A DNA stretch of 64,000 bases, from positions 176,369,065 through 176,433,064 of the forward strand of contig CM060988.1 in NCBI GenBank assembly GCA_030765065.1, read 5' to 3'. Origin of the DNA: Deroplatys truncata (taxonomy: Eukaryota > Arthropoda > Insecta > Mantodea > Mantidae). Positions 41,316-52,475 of the stretch are shown piece by piece (within the stretch, counting starts at the first letter, position 1; the number at the start of each line of letters is the position of its first letter). A model generated the notes under the pieces. It did not search any database, had not been told where the DNA came from, and saw only the letters and a program-made list of their open reading frames with translations. The position numbers and the translations under genes were made by a program.

Positions 41316-41859
41316 TAGAGGCAGACAAAAGTATTCGTACAGTTTTAAAAATCCTAGTAGACAAATTAATGGAGATAAAATTCTCATAGTTTACTTGTTT
41401 TGGCAGCTTTTAATATCTTGAATATTATTAGTTTTACGATTGTTTGAAAAATATGCCAATGTTCTAACTTTTTAGTACGTGCTGTTTAGAGAATTATTTC
41501 TTGAAATGTCTAAATAAGGGATTTTCAAAGTTTTTTCCTGAACTTTCTCATTACGCCTCAAATTTTACGGCTTTACAAATGTGTTTCCCCGACAGTTTTT
41601 ATCACACGTCGATGAAAATATCGGCACCACCAAGTGAACAAAAAATAATTTTGTAAACACAATAGATGAAAAGGTTGAAAAACCGGTGCAATTTTCAATA
41701 CATTACAAAACTAATAAAACGAAAGCTTTTGAAAAACGTAACAACACGTAAAATGTAAAACCATTTTTCTTTCTGTATATTACAAAATAGAATTTTATCT
41801 CAATCAGTTTGGCTACTAGAATTTTTTAAACTTAAGATGAATACTTTTGTCTGCCTTTG
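41316..41859. mobile_element. Tc1-like MITE, 544 bp, about 70-bp terminal inverted repeats
   Basis: The left end holds GAGGCAGACAAAAGTATTCG (41318-41337); the right end reverse-complements to AAGGCAGACAAAAGTATTC, with TCTAGTAGCCAAACTGATTG against CCTAGTAGACAAATTAATGG and GAGATAAAATTCT on both arms further in. TA flanks both ends (41314-41315, 41860-41861). The interior (about 400 bp) has no transposase similarity. The ends resemble Tc1-type inverted repeats (GGxxGACAAAAGTATTCG), so a Tc1-family transposase elsewhere probably moved it. Confidence 0.85.
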
Positions 41860-41861
41860 TA

Positions 41862-42139
41862 CATTGTTCAAGAATTTTATTGAAAAACTTACTGCAAAAG
41901 CGTTGCACTAGAAGAATGCTAGACACGTATTATTTTCGAATCTGTTTCCTTATCCATCCTTTTTCGTTTTTCTTTGGGTGCAAAAAGTTATGCATGCAAT
42001 GTTACAAAAGTGATTTTTGACATTCAAAGGAAAACAGCGGAGATAAAACTTGCATTCGATACTGAACGAAAACGGAAGAGATTTTAAGTTTTAAAGCTGT
42101 TGTTTGTTGAGGTAACCAACAGTTCTATTTTCCTACTCT
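41862..42139. other. Unassigned spacer
   Basis: No recognised feature. Confidence 0.4.
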
Positions 42140-42384
42140 TTTTACTTTTTTTCACTATGTACGTAGGAGATAGAAGAAGCATTGTGATCCACCCAAAAAT
42201 TCGATATTGCGATTTCACCGGAAATACACGTTTTTAAGGATGTTCACATGAAGGTTTTCTACAAAATCTCCCATGCCCCAAAACTATCCTTTACGGGGAA
42301 AAACTTTTCTTTCTTTTTCGCTTTCGCAAAAATTGCTACTAACGATTCTTACAAAATTCCACTTTAAGATATTTAATGACTATA
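42140..42384 (-). repeat. ACTTTCTCTACT family, tail fragment with internal deletion
   Basis: TTTTTACTTTTTTTCACTAT, ACCCAAAAATTCGATATTGC, AAAACTATCCTTTACGGGGA. Confidence 0.75.
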
Positions 42385-42840
42385 AAAATCTGATCTGTTG
42401 CACTCGCATGACTTTTTCAACCCACTTTATTTTTTATATAGCTTCTACAATTTATTCTTCCAAGAGCCTCTTTTTCTATCAACTTAATGTCAATGGAGAT
42501 AAACATTTGTGGAAATAGTTTTATTTGACCTTTGGTTGTGGACACAAAGGTTCAAATTTTTAAAAGCGAGTAGTATGGCTTTCAGTGACTTAACAGGCTA
42601 TTTTCAGAAAATTCAATATATATATATATATATATTTTATTTCTCATGCCCAAATGATACTTTAACCAAAAGTGTTACAGTAGTTTTGAGGGGGGGGAAA
42701 TATTATGCGCGCGGGACCTTTTATTAAAACTTATTTTATGCAGTTAGTGGACCTCACAACATTTACTCCAGATGAAATCTCGGACATCAATTTTAAAGTG
42801 GAACTTCCTCTACGTAGTATTGGTAGTAGGTAGAAAAAAG
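42385..42840 (+). repeat. ACTTTCTCTACT family, composite + copy
   Basis: Head AAATCTGATCTGTTGCACTC then GCATGACTTTTTC, then a large internal deletion and a tail (ACCTCACAACATTTACTCCA, AGTAGGTAGAAAAAAGTAAT). A TATATA microsatellite lies at about 42616-42635. Confidence 0.72.
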
Positions 42841-42879
42841 TAATCACATTTTGTAAGAATAGTAAGTATATTTAAAGGA

Positions 42880-43175
42880 TATGACGTGTTACAATCACGT
42901 GACTTTTCTACTCAACGTTCGGTTTTATATAGAAGTCGTTAGAGCTATTTTCGATAAAATAAAAAATACTGATAATTTCTCAAGCTTAAGGGTAGCTTGG
43001 GGTGGGAGGATTTTCTCGAAAATTTTCGTGTCACAACTTTGGAAGATAATGAATTATATATTTTTATCGCATTTTTCGGTTTTATGTTATGCTCTCTCTC
43101 AAACGCGCGCGAACCTTTTTTCTAAAAATGTTTTTGGGGGGATTCAGGCGCCTCTATATGCATAGAGCAATGCGA
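42880..43175 (+). repeat. ACTTTCTCTACT family, deleted + copy
   Basis: ATGACGTGTTACAATCACGT then GACTTTTCTACTC, joined to GTCGTTAGAGCTATTTTCGA and a tail lacking its end (GGGGGATTCAGGCGCCTC). Confidence 0.72.
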
Positions 43176-43189
43176 ACAAACTTCCATTT

Positions 43190-43890
43190 ACTATTAGTAA
43201 GTGTGTAAAAAAGTCCTTCACAAGCAAAAATCCCGTTAAATATCCTTATAGCATCAATATGACACCATTCGTTGAAGTAGTTGAAAATAAAGATCTAGGA
43301 GTACATTTTGCAACTAATCTCAGATTCAACAAACACATTGAATTAATCGTAACAAAATCGCTAAAATGTCTAGACTTCATTAAGAATTTGTATACATTTA
43401 AAGAAAAAACATTAATTCGAATTTACAACTCCTCTGTTAGATAAAATTTGAAATGCTACGATCATAAAGTATGTTAACTTAATAGAAAAAGTGCAATCGA
43501 AACTTTTAAAGTACATACTATTTAAAAGAATTGGATGTTATTCTACGTACAAAATTGGAAACCCTTTTACATATATTTAAATATAAAGATTTAAAGTTTG
43601 CAAGAAACCTTGCTGGATTAATATTTCTGTATAAAGTATTACATTCTATTATTAATGCGATTAATATTGTCGCAAATATATTATTTTATGTACCAAATAA
43701 AATAAGTAAATTTAATAAGCTTTTTCTTCACCCCAAGACCAAACACAGAAATCCATAAAAATTCACCAGTAAACAGAACAGTAGGTATATTTATATAACA
43801 AACTTCATTATTTCGATGTAGATATTTTCAACATGTCAAACTCGGGTCAAAAATGCAGTAGTCAATAATTATTTTTTAGTACATTAATGC
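43190..43890 (+). pseudogene. Non-LTR retrotransposon, C-terminal reverse-transcriptase region
   Basis: On +: SFTSKNPVKYPYSINMTPF, then VVENKDLGVHFATNLRFNKH, IVTKSLKCLDFIKNL, TLIRIYNSSVR plus stop (43259-43441). After frame changes come KVQSKLLKY, DLKFARNLAGLIFLYKVLHS and ILFYVPNKISKFNKLF (43531-43758), ending with a PVNRTVG-like stretch. From family knowledge, V..KDLGVxFDxxLxFxxHI and the downstream RNLxxLxFLYKxL and VP block are the thumb and C-terminal region of Jockey/CR1-type elements. The N-terminal ORF, endonuclease and catalytic YxDD are absent: a 5'-truncated, mutated copy. Confidence 0.78.
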
Positions 43891-43968
43891 AAATATTTAA
43901 ATTAGAAATCATTGTATAATTACCATGCCACTTTCTCTTTACTTCTCTAGTTGTTTTTATCCCTTATT

Positions 43969-44817
43969 GTTACTTTCTCTACTACGTATAGTAAGTAGGG
44001 GAAGTATTGCATTCCACCCAAAAATTCGATACCGAGATTTCACCGGAAATACATGTTTTGAGACCTCCTGAATCCAAAAAAAGCATTTTTGGAAACATGT
44101 CCGTGTGTGTGTGTGTGTCTGTGAACAGCATAACTCAAAAACGAACAGTCGGATAAACACCAAACTTGGTATTTAGGTTCAGTATCTTCCAGAGATGCGA
44201 CACGAAGGTTTTCAAGAAAATGCCCCCACCCCAGACTACCCTTTACATGGAACATTTTTCGAAAATTTTAATTTTCTCAAAAATGGCTAACGATTTTGAT
44301 TAAAATATCATCTGTTTAAGATAATGTCATGAGAAATGAAATGTATATCTCGAATTTTCTGGGAATGTCTCCAAAAGTATTCTTCATTGTGAACGACTTT
44401 TGCATAACTGGTAAACCATAAGAGATAGACAAAATTTTACTACACAAAAAATGTAGATCTCGTTAAAATACACAACTTATGTCATATACATTTCTTTTGT
44501 TGAGTGAACCATTTTCGAGATATTGCTTGTTATTCCCTTAAATTTTCCAATACTTATACTTTTTCTCAAATTCGTTATTCATTTTTTTATGTCCTGGACT
44601 TGCAAAGAGAATGGAATGCGCCGCATAGCAACCAGCGTTAAAATATTTGACCATCGCTTAAAAGCTACCATATTCCCCTTGCATCTACAAGAAAATTAGC
44701 AATAAGATTGACATCTCGATATCTCGATTAACATAAAGCATATGGAGAATAGGCGTTTGTAAAAATAGATTGTACAAGAGTAGAGAAAGTCATGTGAGTG
44801 TAACACATCAGATTTTT
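43969..44817 (-). repeat. ACTTTCTCTACT family, complete copy
   Basis: Tail TTACTTTCTCTACTACGTAT; head AGTAGAGAAAGTCATGTGAG then TGTAACACATCAGATTTTT. Little diverged from 3232-4078 and 17692-18538. Confidence 0.94.
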
Positions 44818-44984
44818 TTTTTCTTATTTCGTTCCCCTGCTCCGGTATTTTTATTGTTATTTATAATTTTGGTTTTTTCTTCTGCATAAGTTAGATTTAT
44901 AAATGATTATATGTTACTATGTGTTTGTGATGGGCATTGTAATTGGGTTTATGTATGTTATGTTCAGAACAATATATAATTAAA
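44818..44984. other. Unassigned spacer
   Basis: AT-rich; no recognised feature. Confidence 0.4.
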
Positions 44985-45112
44985 AAACATATTTCGGTGA
45001 AATCCCTATTTAGAATTTTTTAGCAGAATGTAATACTTCCTCTACCAACATAAGTACGTGGTAGAGAAGGAGATAAACGATAGCGGATAGAGAAAGTCAT
45101 GTGAATGCTACG
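44985..45112 (+). repeat. ACTTTCTCTACT family, tail joined to an inverted head
   Basis: ATTTCGGTGAAATCCCTATT to ACGTGGTAGAGAAGGAGATA (+ tail), then directly GATAGAGAAAGTCATGTGAA (- head): the two ends of the family fused with everything between missing. Confidence 0.78.
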
Positions 45113-45759
45113 CGTCAAATCTTTTTATGTCCAACCACTAGTCGTGGGTGTTAAAAATTGTATATTTTCCTGTTCAGAGCGTATACAAACAAACCACACA
45201 CTTCACATATCGACCTCTTGGAGGGCAACATTTTCTTGGTAACGTTGCAACTGTGTGTTCACAGAAATAATATTAGGGTTAGAATTGGAGCTGCTACTGC
45301 CCAATCAAATCCTCTTCAATGATTTTGCTTAAGGACGTGACGCAGAGTGTATCCCGTACCTCCTAGCATGAGAAACCGGGTCCCTCTTCGCCACGCAGGC
45401 AGCAACGCTACCGAAGCTAAGATGACGGGTTAAACTGTGCTGTAAACACGAACAAATCTCATTGTGAGATACCTGCACAGTAAATATAGGGGAAATGTCG
45501 ACGTTAACGAGAAGTAACGCTCTATTCAGGTGTTGTTTCGCCGAGTCTAACTTCGTCTGCGCGGAAAAATTATTTATAAAGTGCATGAGAAATGTTTCTA
45601 GGTTGCCTTTTTCCTTTATCGCAGATCCATACAGCGAAACAAAGCAAGACGAAGAGAACAAAGAAACCCACACGAAATGCTTGAATATAAAATGTCCTGG
45701 TTGAAACAGCGTCAAAAGACTTTCTTTCCCAAAACTATCCACTATGTCCCGCAAAGAGC

Positions 45760-45790
<31 letters not shown>

Positions 45791-45964
45791 AGGGAGGGAG
45801 AGAGGAACAGCAGCTTTGTACAATTTTTTAAAAGCTTCGTTTTGCTTGTTTGTTAGCTTCCAGATGAACTGTCAGTGACAGTACATGATACAGCATCAAC
45901 ATGGACCAAATCTGTGTGCGATTGGATTCAGCTCCTTTCTTCTAACTTTGGATTTGACTCTAGT
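45113..45964. other. Unassigned segment with (GA)n
   Basis: Contains a GA-rich microsatellite (45756-45804). A 164-residue minus frame (45823-45329) reads the GA run as an LSLPLPLPLS tract and has no domain. A weak tRNA-like stretch on - near 45350-45420 was not convincing. Confidence 0.4.
45756..45804 (+). repeat. (GA)n/(GGGAGA)n microsatellite
   Basis: GAGAGAGAGAGAGAGAGAGA followed by GGGAGA-type units. Confidence 0.95.
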
Positions 45965-46150
45965 TACAGAGAAAATATTGTGTTTTGATCCAAAAACTCA
46001 TTAAAACAGATTTCACCAGAAACATGCGTTTTGAGGTCCCTTGGGATCAAAGAGTACCTGTTTGTGATTACAAAAAGCTAGATAAATACCAAAACTGCTA
46101 TTTAAAGTGAACGATCTCTGAATTTTCCAAAACCCAAAGTATTCTACCGA
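45965..46150 (-). repeat. ACTTTCTCTACT family, degraded tail fragment
   Basis: AGATTTCACCAGAAACATGC, GTTTTGAGGTCCC, AAATACCAAAACTG. Confidence 0.6.
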
Positions 46151-46995
46151 GTGTTTTAAATTTTTTACCATAACTTATATCTCTATAAAGAAGTTTGGTA
46201 CATGTACGTTAAATCGTTGCCAGGTTATGCATTTTAATATACAAATTTATGTTATTTTACAAAAATTACTCCTTACCATACAATTCTCCTAGCTTTTAAA
46301 CATTTCAGATTTATGTCCCTTATTAATTTAGAAAATGAGTTTGTTAAGAAGTATACTTTTAAATTTATTGATTAACAAAAAACATTTTTTATCCAATTGT
46401 GTTTTTAGTTAGCACATATATTGGTAAAACTATTTCCGAAGTTTCACTCTAATCATTTAAAAATTGCATCGTAAGGAGCATTGAAAAATGTCTAAAATAT
46501 TACAACCGAGAAAAAAGCAACGGAAAATTTACTAATAAAAGCTGTCCTGAATTGTGGTATGTATTTTCTATTAAACTGAGTACATTTTTAATTAATACGT
46601 ACTTTTAAAAATGGATTAATATATGTTTAGCAAATTTAGTAAAAACACTTTATAAATTTTTGATAAAAAAAAAGGGGGAAATATTACAAAAAGCCTCTAA
46701 TGGGCAACCACGCCACCGCTCGGGCTTATTTAAATCTCACCTAACTCTTTTATTTTCACTCAGATAAAATATTTACACGAAAACGTTCCTAGAGAATCGG
46801 AGTAATAAATTACAAAGCTAAAATTCTAATTTCTAATTATTTTTACCCAATTTTCACGATCGATCTCCTTAAGCCCAGTATCCTTCTAGGGTGCTAGGTA
46901 AAAATTTCCAAACATTACTCCATGGTGCGTGAAAAAAGCGGGTTGCTGTAAAGGAACCAATCTTTGAAACAAAATTCTGAAAACCATAGGTTTTG
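46151..46995. other. AT-rich unassigned segment
   Basis: No recognised feature on either strand. Confidence 0.4.
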
Positions 46996-47363
46996 TGCAG
47001 TAAATAATTAATATTTAATATTTTTAATATATGGTACTTTAATAAAAATCGTTAGAGCCATTTTTTCGAGAATAAAAAATTTCAAAAAATGTTCAATATA
47101 AAAGGTAGTTTGCAGTGGGGCGATTTTCTTGGAAATCTTCGTGTCGCATCTTCAGAATATAACGAGCCTAAATACCAAGTTTGGTTTTCATCCGACTTTT
47201 CGTTTTTGAGTTTTGCTGTTCAAGACACGGGCCTTTTTCTAAAAATGCTTTTTTTTTAATTCACGGGTCCTCAAAACATTTATTTTACGTGAAATATCGT
47301 ATTTAATTTTTGGGAGGAATGCAATACCTTCTCTATCTACATTTTACGTGGTAGAGAAAGTAA
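46996..47363 (+). repeat. ACTTTCTCTACT family, middle-to-tail fragment
   Basis: TTAGAGCCATTTTTTCGAGA, ATTTTCTTGGAAATCTTCGT, ACCAAGTTTGGTTTTCATCC, ACGTGGTAGAGAAAGTAAAA. Confidence 0.85.
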
Positions 47364-47369
47364 AAAAAA

Positions 47370-47505
47370 TTACAAACTTTTCTAAAAATGCTTCTTTTTT
47401 GGTTAAGGTGCCTCAAAAGGCGTATTTCCGATAAAACATCAATACAGATTTTTTTGGTGGATTATATTGCTTACTATAGGTAACCAATAAAGAAAGTAAA
47501 AAATC
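47370..47505 (+). repeat. ACTTTCTCTACT family, tail fragment
   Basis: CTAAAAATGCTTCTTTTTTG, GCCTCAAAAGGCGTATTTCC, TAAAGAAAGTAAAAAATC; follows the preceding tail in tandem. Confidence 0.78.
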
Positions 47506-48779
47506 AAACTAATCACTTAGTATTAGTATGTATGGGATATCGACATGGCAAATAAAATTGTATGTAGATTTTTTTATTTTATTTTTTTAACGAAAAGCTT
47601 GCAAAGTTTTGTTCATTCTGGCTGGAGACAAAATTTTTTATTACGCAAAAAAAGAGTGGAATTCATTAAAATACATAGCAGAGCTTCTATTTGAAAGTTC
47701 AATTGATAATATAAATTATAGGTAATCCCACGAGAGCTTACTAGTTTGTCCGTTGAAACTCTTAATTTCATATAGATTATTACGACTATTCCATAAATAA
47801 AATGTAATAGATGATTTAAATAATATATAATCACTTTCTTACTTGTGTTGTTTAAAAACAAATCACTATTGTGTCAGCTGAATGAACAATCGAATATATT
47901 ACGGAATTCTAAACAATGCTACCAATAATATGAACGAGAAAACGGTTAACTCCAAAATAAGCTGAACTCAGAATACAATTACACATTTTTTTTTCAAGAA
48001 CATAATTTATTTGGAAGCCGACACTATCTGAACATGTATTGATTAAAAACAGGATTTTAAAAGTTGAAAGTTAAAGGAGTTTGCTGGGTTTTGGTACCTA
48101 ATGTAAACTAAACTGGATGTTGAGGTAGTAGGATTTCGTAATTTCTCCAGAGTTGATGAATGACGAGATAGATGACGCAGCCTATTAATCACTGCATACT
48201 GATGCTATGGTTCAGTAACAAGGCGTCTTGCAGGCATATTATCAGACAGACGCGTGTGATTGGGCGATATCTGAAGCATTGCTAAACGCTAATGGTCAAT
48301 ATCAAATACAAGGCGTATGAATGGAGTAGCCTAAGTAAATTTATTGATAAAATCAAAACGACTTTTGTGAGTAATACAAATAAGCAAAACTGACAAATAG
48401 TTTTTTTTCCCAGTGTTGTCCTTATCCTTTTAGTAAGCACTGCGCACGTTTACATTATCCCAACCTCTGAGCAAATCTTGTGTTTCTGTCAGAGCACTCT
48501 TCCTCGTTGAGAAGTTGGATCACGTCCCAAATGTCAAGGAATGTTTCTCCATGGAGTGGTTCCTCGGTTTCGGAAACAAATCGAAGTAGGAAGGACTCAT
48601 ATCAGACTGTATGGTGGATGGGGGAGCTATTTCTCCATCCATAACGTTCCTTACTCCTCCACGTCACGTGACCTCGCGATGTGGACATCTTTAGCGAATC
48701 TTTGGAAACAAAATATTTTGTATAGATTTTTCTGTGCACTCTCAGGCATACGGCACGGGCGATTTCCAAGTCAGTACGA
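47506..48779. other. Unassigned segment
   Basis: AT-rich to 48400. From about 48480 it is less AT-rich, with frames on both strands (48541-48978 on +, 48889-48602 on -) and no recognised domain. Confidence 0.35.
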
Positions 48780-48794
48780 GATTTCATCTGTCCA

Positions 48795-48960
48795 CTGGAC
48801 CGAAAATAAAGCGCATTTAGAAGGTTCACCGACACGGAGGTTCGCGGTTCAAATTCCGCCAATACCACTTCATTTTCCTCATTCCTCATATTCTAAACTT
48901 ACACCTGGAAGTTTCCTTTCCCAATTATTTCCTTACATGTATCATCAGTGGCTACCAGTG
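48795..48960 (+). repeat. tRNA-like/SINE-like segment
   Basis: CGGTTCAAATTCCGCC is a B-box match (48845-48860), followed by a T/C-rich body. The A box is not clear. Confidence 0.35.
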
Positions 48961-48995
48961 TTAAATACCTCATCTTGAACTTTTACTGTTAATTT

Positions 48996-49345
48996 TGTAT
49001 TTCGATCTTCTAACTAAAAGCCCAACTGGGCCACAGCTCTCTTCCTTAACGCCCACCGGAACGGGGTGTTCCCCAAAGGCCGGGGCAGAGGGCCTACGGA
49101 TCAGAGAGTTAGAGACCAGCGTGGTTTATCAGCCATACGCCCGGGATGAGAGCGAGGAAGCGGACGAGAGATGTAGATGAGATGAATGATAGGAAAGGTG
49201 ATGATGGAGCACCGGTGGAATGAAACCTGGCGGGGGAAACTGAAGACCTAGAGAAAATCCGCTCAGAGAGCTCTGTCCAGCACAAACCCCACATACTGGT
49301 CCCAGGGATTGAACCCGGGTCGCCATTTTGATCTCCAGTCAAGAA
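48996..49345 (-). mobile_element. tRNA-derived SINE-like segment
   Basis: On -, GGCGACCCGGGTTCAATCCC (49324 back to 49305) is a strong B box, then TGGGACCAGTATGTGGGG, CTCATCCCGGGCGTATGG and an AGCCCAACTGGGCC-like end (read on +, about 49019-49034). GC-rich against an AT-rich background. A-box region and target duplication not resolved. Confidence 0.5.
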
Positions 49346-49824
49346 AAAAAAATTGGGATTTGTCCAACGGGAAGCAATAAAACACCAAGAACATTTTTTT
49401 GAGTTTCAGCTTGTAGAATCCTATGAAATTCGCAAAGTCGGTTCGTAAATAGCTTTCTTCTTGGAGTCAGCTTCCTGGGGTTGCTTAGTTCCTAATTCAA
49501 ATCTTATGGTCGGCTGGATTATTTAAGCTTAAGATTTGGTCTGTTTGCAACAGTTACATCTATTCATCTTGCGCTTCCTTCATTTGACAGATCCGGTATG
49601 GCCAACTTATTTTGAGCTTGGGCCAGTATTTTGAAGGGCTGTCGAACTAAACTGATACTAATTAGGTACTATTTGAATCTGAAGTATTATACAAGTATTC
49701 AGGTAAGTGTAGCTGTAGGCCGATATATAAAACATAATGTTTATAAACATTATTACACTATTTAATAAGAACATTCCAATGAATTTTAAAGACTTGTAAT
49801 GTTAATGTGACTTTCGAACTTGCT
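49346..49824. other. Unassigned segment, possible flank of hAT element
   Basis: ATGGCCAACTTATTTTGAGC and GGGCCAGTATTTTGAAGGGC (about 49600-49640) resemble, in inverted sense, ATTCAAAATGTCTTGAAGGG and GGGCCATTC near 50270-50300, so the hAT remnant between them may have its ends here. Confidence 0.35.
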
Positions 49825-50262
49825 TTACATTCACCAATTTCTCACATGCGTTATTTTAGATTGCACAGAACAAGTAGATATATCAGCACGATGTGCATCT
49901 GTAATGGTTGAATGTAATTTATTCTTAATAACTTTCATGGCAGAAAAGGTTTGCTCACAAATGTATTTAGAACCAAATCTGCACACAAGCCTAAGAGCAA
50001 GGTCGTTAATTTCAAGAAACCAGTTTGAAGGGAAATATTTCCAAAATTCTTCAGTCACATTAGAAGTGGGTGATACACATTGCTCTTTAAATTTGGAACA
50101 AACTCCTAAGTGTTTTAGATTTCTATTATTTCCATTTGGAAGGATGAGCAGTATTTATGAATCATAGACTCTGAAATGCAAAATTGATTTATGAATAAAT
50201 CTATGTTACTCTTTTCAGAGGAAGCGTTTGTAATGATTTAAAAGATACATATCTCATCTTGA
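49825..50262 (-). pseudogene. hAT-type transposase C-terminal remnant
   Basis: On -: an upstream piece with HPSKWK and MEIIEI in shifted frames (about 50150-50100), then MTEEFWKYFPSNWFLEINDL, ALRLVCRFGSKYICEQTFSA, MKVIKNKLHSTITDAHRADI (50058 to 49831). From family knowledge, (F)GSxYxCExxFSxMKxxKxKxRSxLTDxH is the hAT dimerisation (Dimer_Tnp_hAT) motif as found in the GTF2IRD2/ZBED5/EPM2A-interacting group. The zinc finger and catalytic core are missing; stops occur upstream. Confidence 0.78.
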
Positions 50263-50270
50263 GCTATGAC

Positions 50271-50769
50271 GGGCCATTCAAAATGTCTTGAAGGGCCAAC
50301 CCGCGGGCCCTTTGATGTAGTGGACTTCCACGCAGCAGGGATCGCATTATGCTGCGGCGTTTGATACAAGAGTTCTACTTTTGGACAATTACCCAAAACA
50401 TGACAAGCGGAATACAAAGATTTGTAAATATAACCTAAATGCCATCTTCCTGCCCAAAATGGCTTGGTTCGATTGCTGTCCGGGGGCGATTTGCCAAAGT
50501 GAGGCTGGCGCCGACGCTAATGGTGCAGATTTTGCTACCATCCAGCACTGCAACAGCGGGGGGAGAGAAGGCGGGGTGCAGTTATCTGAGGGTTGCTACA
50601 CGCACCCAAAAATAAACGAGAGATTAGCCTTGTTAGCTTTCACAGTTGCGAGGACCGACGATGTCTGGATAGTTTCAAAACGGGAGTCACGGACCCTGCC
50701 CATCTCGCGCTGGGTGAAAACACTCGTGCGAACCTCTTCACACTCCTGGAGAGAATTTCACAGAAAATT
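50271..50769. other. Unassigned segment
   Basis: Less AT-rich at 50460-50720 (+ frame 50381-50812, no recognised domain). GGGCCAACCCGCGGGCCC at 50292-50310 is a GC-rich inverted repeat. Confidence 0.35.
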
Positions 50770-50944
50770 CAACATAAACTTGCGTTTTATTCTTCAACTT
50801 ACGTTACTTTAATCAAAACCATTACGGCGATTTTGGAGAAAACAAAAAATAGCTACACTATTAATGTTGTTTGGATAGGGACAAATTTTCTTGAAAATCT
50901 TCGCATGAAATTTCGTATTTATCAGAGCTTTCGTTTTGTATTTA
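50770..50944 (+). repeat. ACTTTCTCTACT family, middle fragment
   Basis: ACTTTAATCAAAACCATTAC, ATTTTCTTGAAAATCTTCGC, ATCAGAGCTTTCGTTTTG. Confidence 0.72.
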
Positions 50945-51508
50945 TCTACTATTTTACCTACAAGTAGAGCAAGTATTGCATTCCACCCCAAAAAATTCGA
51001 CACAGATTTTTACTGGAAATGCACGTTCAAGGGCTCCCTGAACCACTACAAAACATTTTTAGAAAAACGATCCACACGCACACAAGAACACAACTCAAAA
51101 TCGAAGTCAAACAACAAACCTATATTAAAGTTAGGTGTCTTACAAGGCTGTGACTCGAAAAGTTTCAAGCAAATGTCCACCCCAACTGCCCTTTACATCC
51201 AAAAACGTTCCTTGTTTTTGATTTTCTCAAAAGATGCCCTAACGATTTTGATTAAAATACTATATGTTAAAGATATTTGCATTACAAATAAAATGTATAT
51301 CTCGAATTTTCTGGAAATTGCCTTTAAACTCCTCTTCATTCAAAAGGAATTTTGTATAATCTTGTATAAGCGATAGAGGAAAACGTCATATACAAAAAAT
51401 GTGGAGCTCTTTAAAACACACAATTTATTTAAAACAACTTGTTTTGTAGCATAAGCCATTTAAGAGATATCCGTTATTAATGATTCGAATTGTTCATACT
51501 TTGTCATT
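50945..51508 (-). repeat. ACTTTCTCTACT family, minus copy
   Basis: TATTTTACCTACAAGTAGAG, CATTCCACCCCAAAAAATTC, GCCCTAACGATTTTGATTAA, TTTAAGAGATATCCGTTATT, ending at the tail of the next copy. Confidence 0.8.
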
Positions 51509-52340
51509 TTTACTTTCTCTACTACGTGTAGTAAGTAGGGGGAAGTATTGTATTCCACCCAAAAATTCGATACCGAGATTTCACCGGAACTATATGTTTT
51601 GAGTTCCCTGAATCCAAAAAAAGCATTTTTGGAAACATGTCCGTGTGTGTGTCTGAACAGCATAACTCAGAAACGAACAGTCGGATAAACACCAAACTTG
51701 CTATTTAGGTTCAGTATCTTCCAGAGATGCGACACGAAGGTTTTCAAGAAAATCCCCCCACCCCAGATTACCCTTTACATGGAACATTTTTCGAAAATTT
51801 TAATTTTCTCAAAAATAGCTCTAACGATTTTGATTAAAATATCATATGTGTAGGATATTTTCATGACAAATAAAATGTATATCTCGAATTTCCTGGGAAT
51901 GTCTCCAAAAGTATTCTTCATTGTGAACGACTTTTGCATAACTGGTAAACCATAAGAGATAGACAAGATTTTACTACGCAAAAAAATGTAGATCGCGTTA
52001 AAATACACAATTTATGTCATATACATTTTTTTGTAAAGTGAACCATTTTCGAGATACTGCTTGTTATTCCCGTAAATTTTTCAATACTTATTTTCTGAAA
52101 TGGGAATTCGTTATTCATTTTTTTGTCTTGGATATACAAAGAGTATTAATCTGTGGCAAAGAGAATGGTGCTGCACCTAGCAACCAGCTATTAAGAGATA
52201 TGTCTATGCTTAAAGGCTACTGTATTTCTATATTGCCCTTGCAAATACAAAACAAGGGAAACATAGTACGCCTTAAGCGATAGTCAAATATTTTTAGAAC
52301 TGGTCGCTATGTGTAAAATGTAATTCTCTTTGCATGTCAA
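51509..52340 (-). repeat. ACTTTCTCTACT family, near-complete copy
   Basis: Tail ATTTTTACTTTCTCTACTAC; shares with 34010-34909 and 60331-61263 the variant block TTGGATATACAAAGAGTATT to AAATACAAAACAAGG. The head is replaced by a subfamily B fragment. Confidence 0.88.
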
Positions 52341-52475
52341 AAGATCGTTTCTGCAAATGTTTGTCTCGATATTCTATTTGTATCTACAACGAATTGTATA
52401 ATGCAACTTTTTTGTAAGAATAAGTTTTATACCCACTAATAGGCAATATAGGGCGGAGAAAGCCAACACATCAGG
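52341..52475 (-). repeat. ACTTTCTCTACT family B, head fragment joined to the previous copy
   Basis: TTCTATTTGTATCTACAACG, TACCCACTAATAGGCAATAT, CCAACACATCAGG. The join at ATGTTTGTCTCGATATTCTA looks like recombination between subfamilies within homologous sequence. Confidence 0.72.

Noticed and set aside
45329..45823. 164-residue protein on the minus strand
   Set aside because: It is driven by the GA microsatellite read as Leu/Ser/Pro repeats; no domain.
48541..48978. 145-residue gene
   Set aside because: No domain; overlapping frames on both strands and a tRNA-like segment inside.
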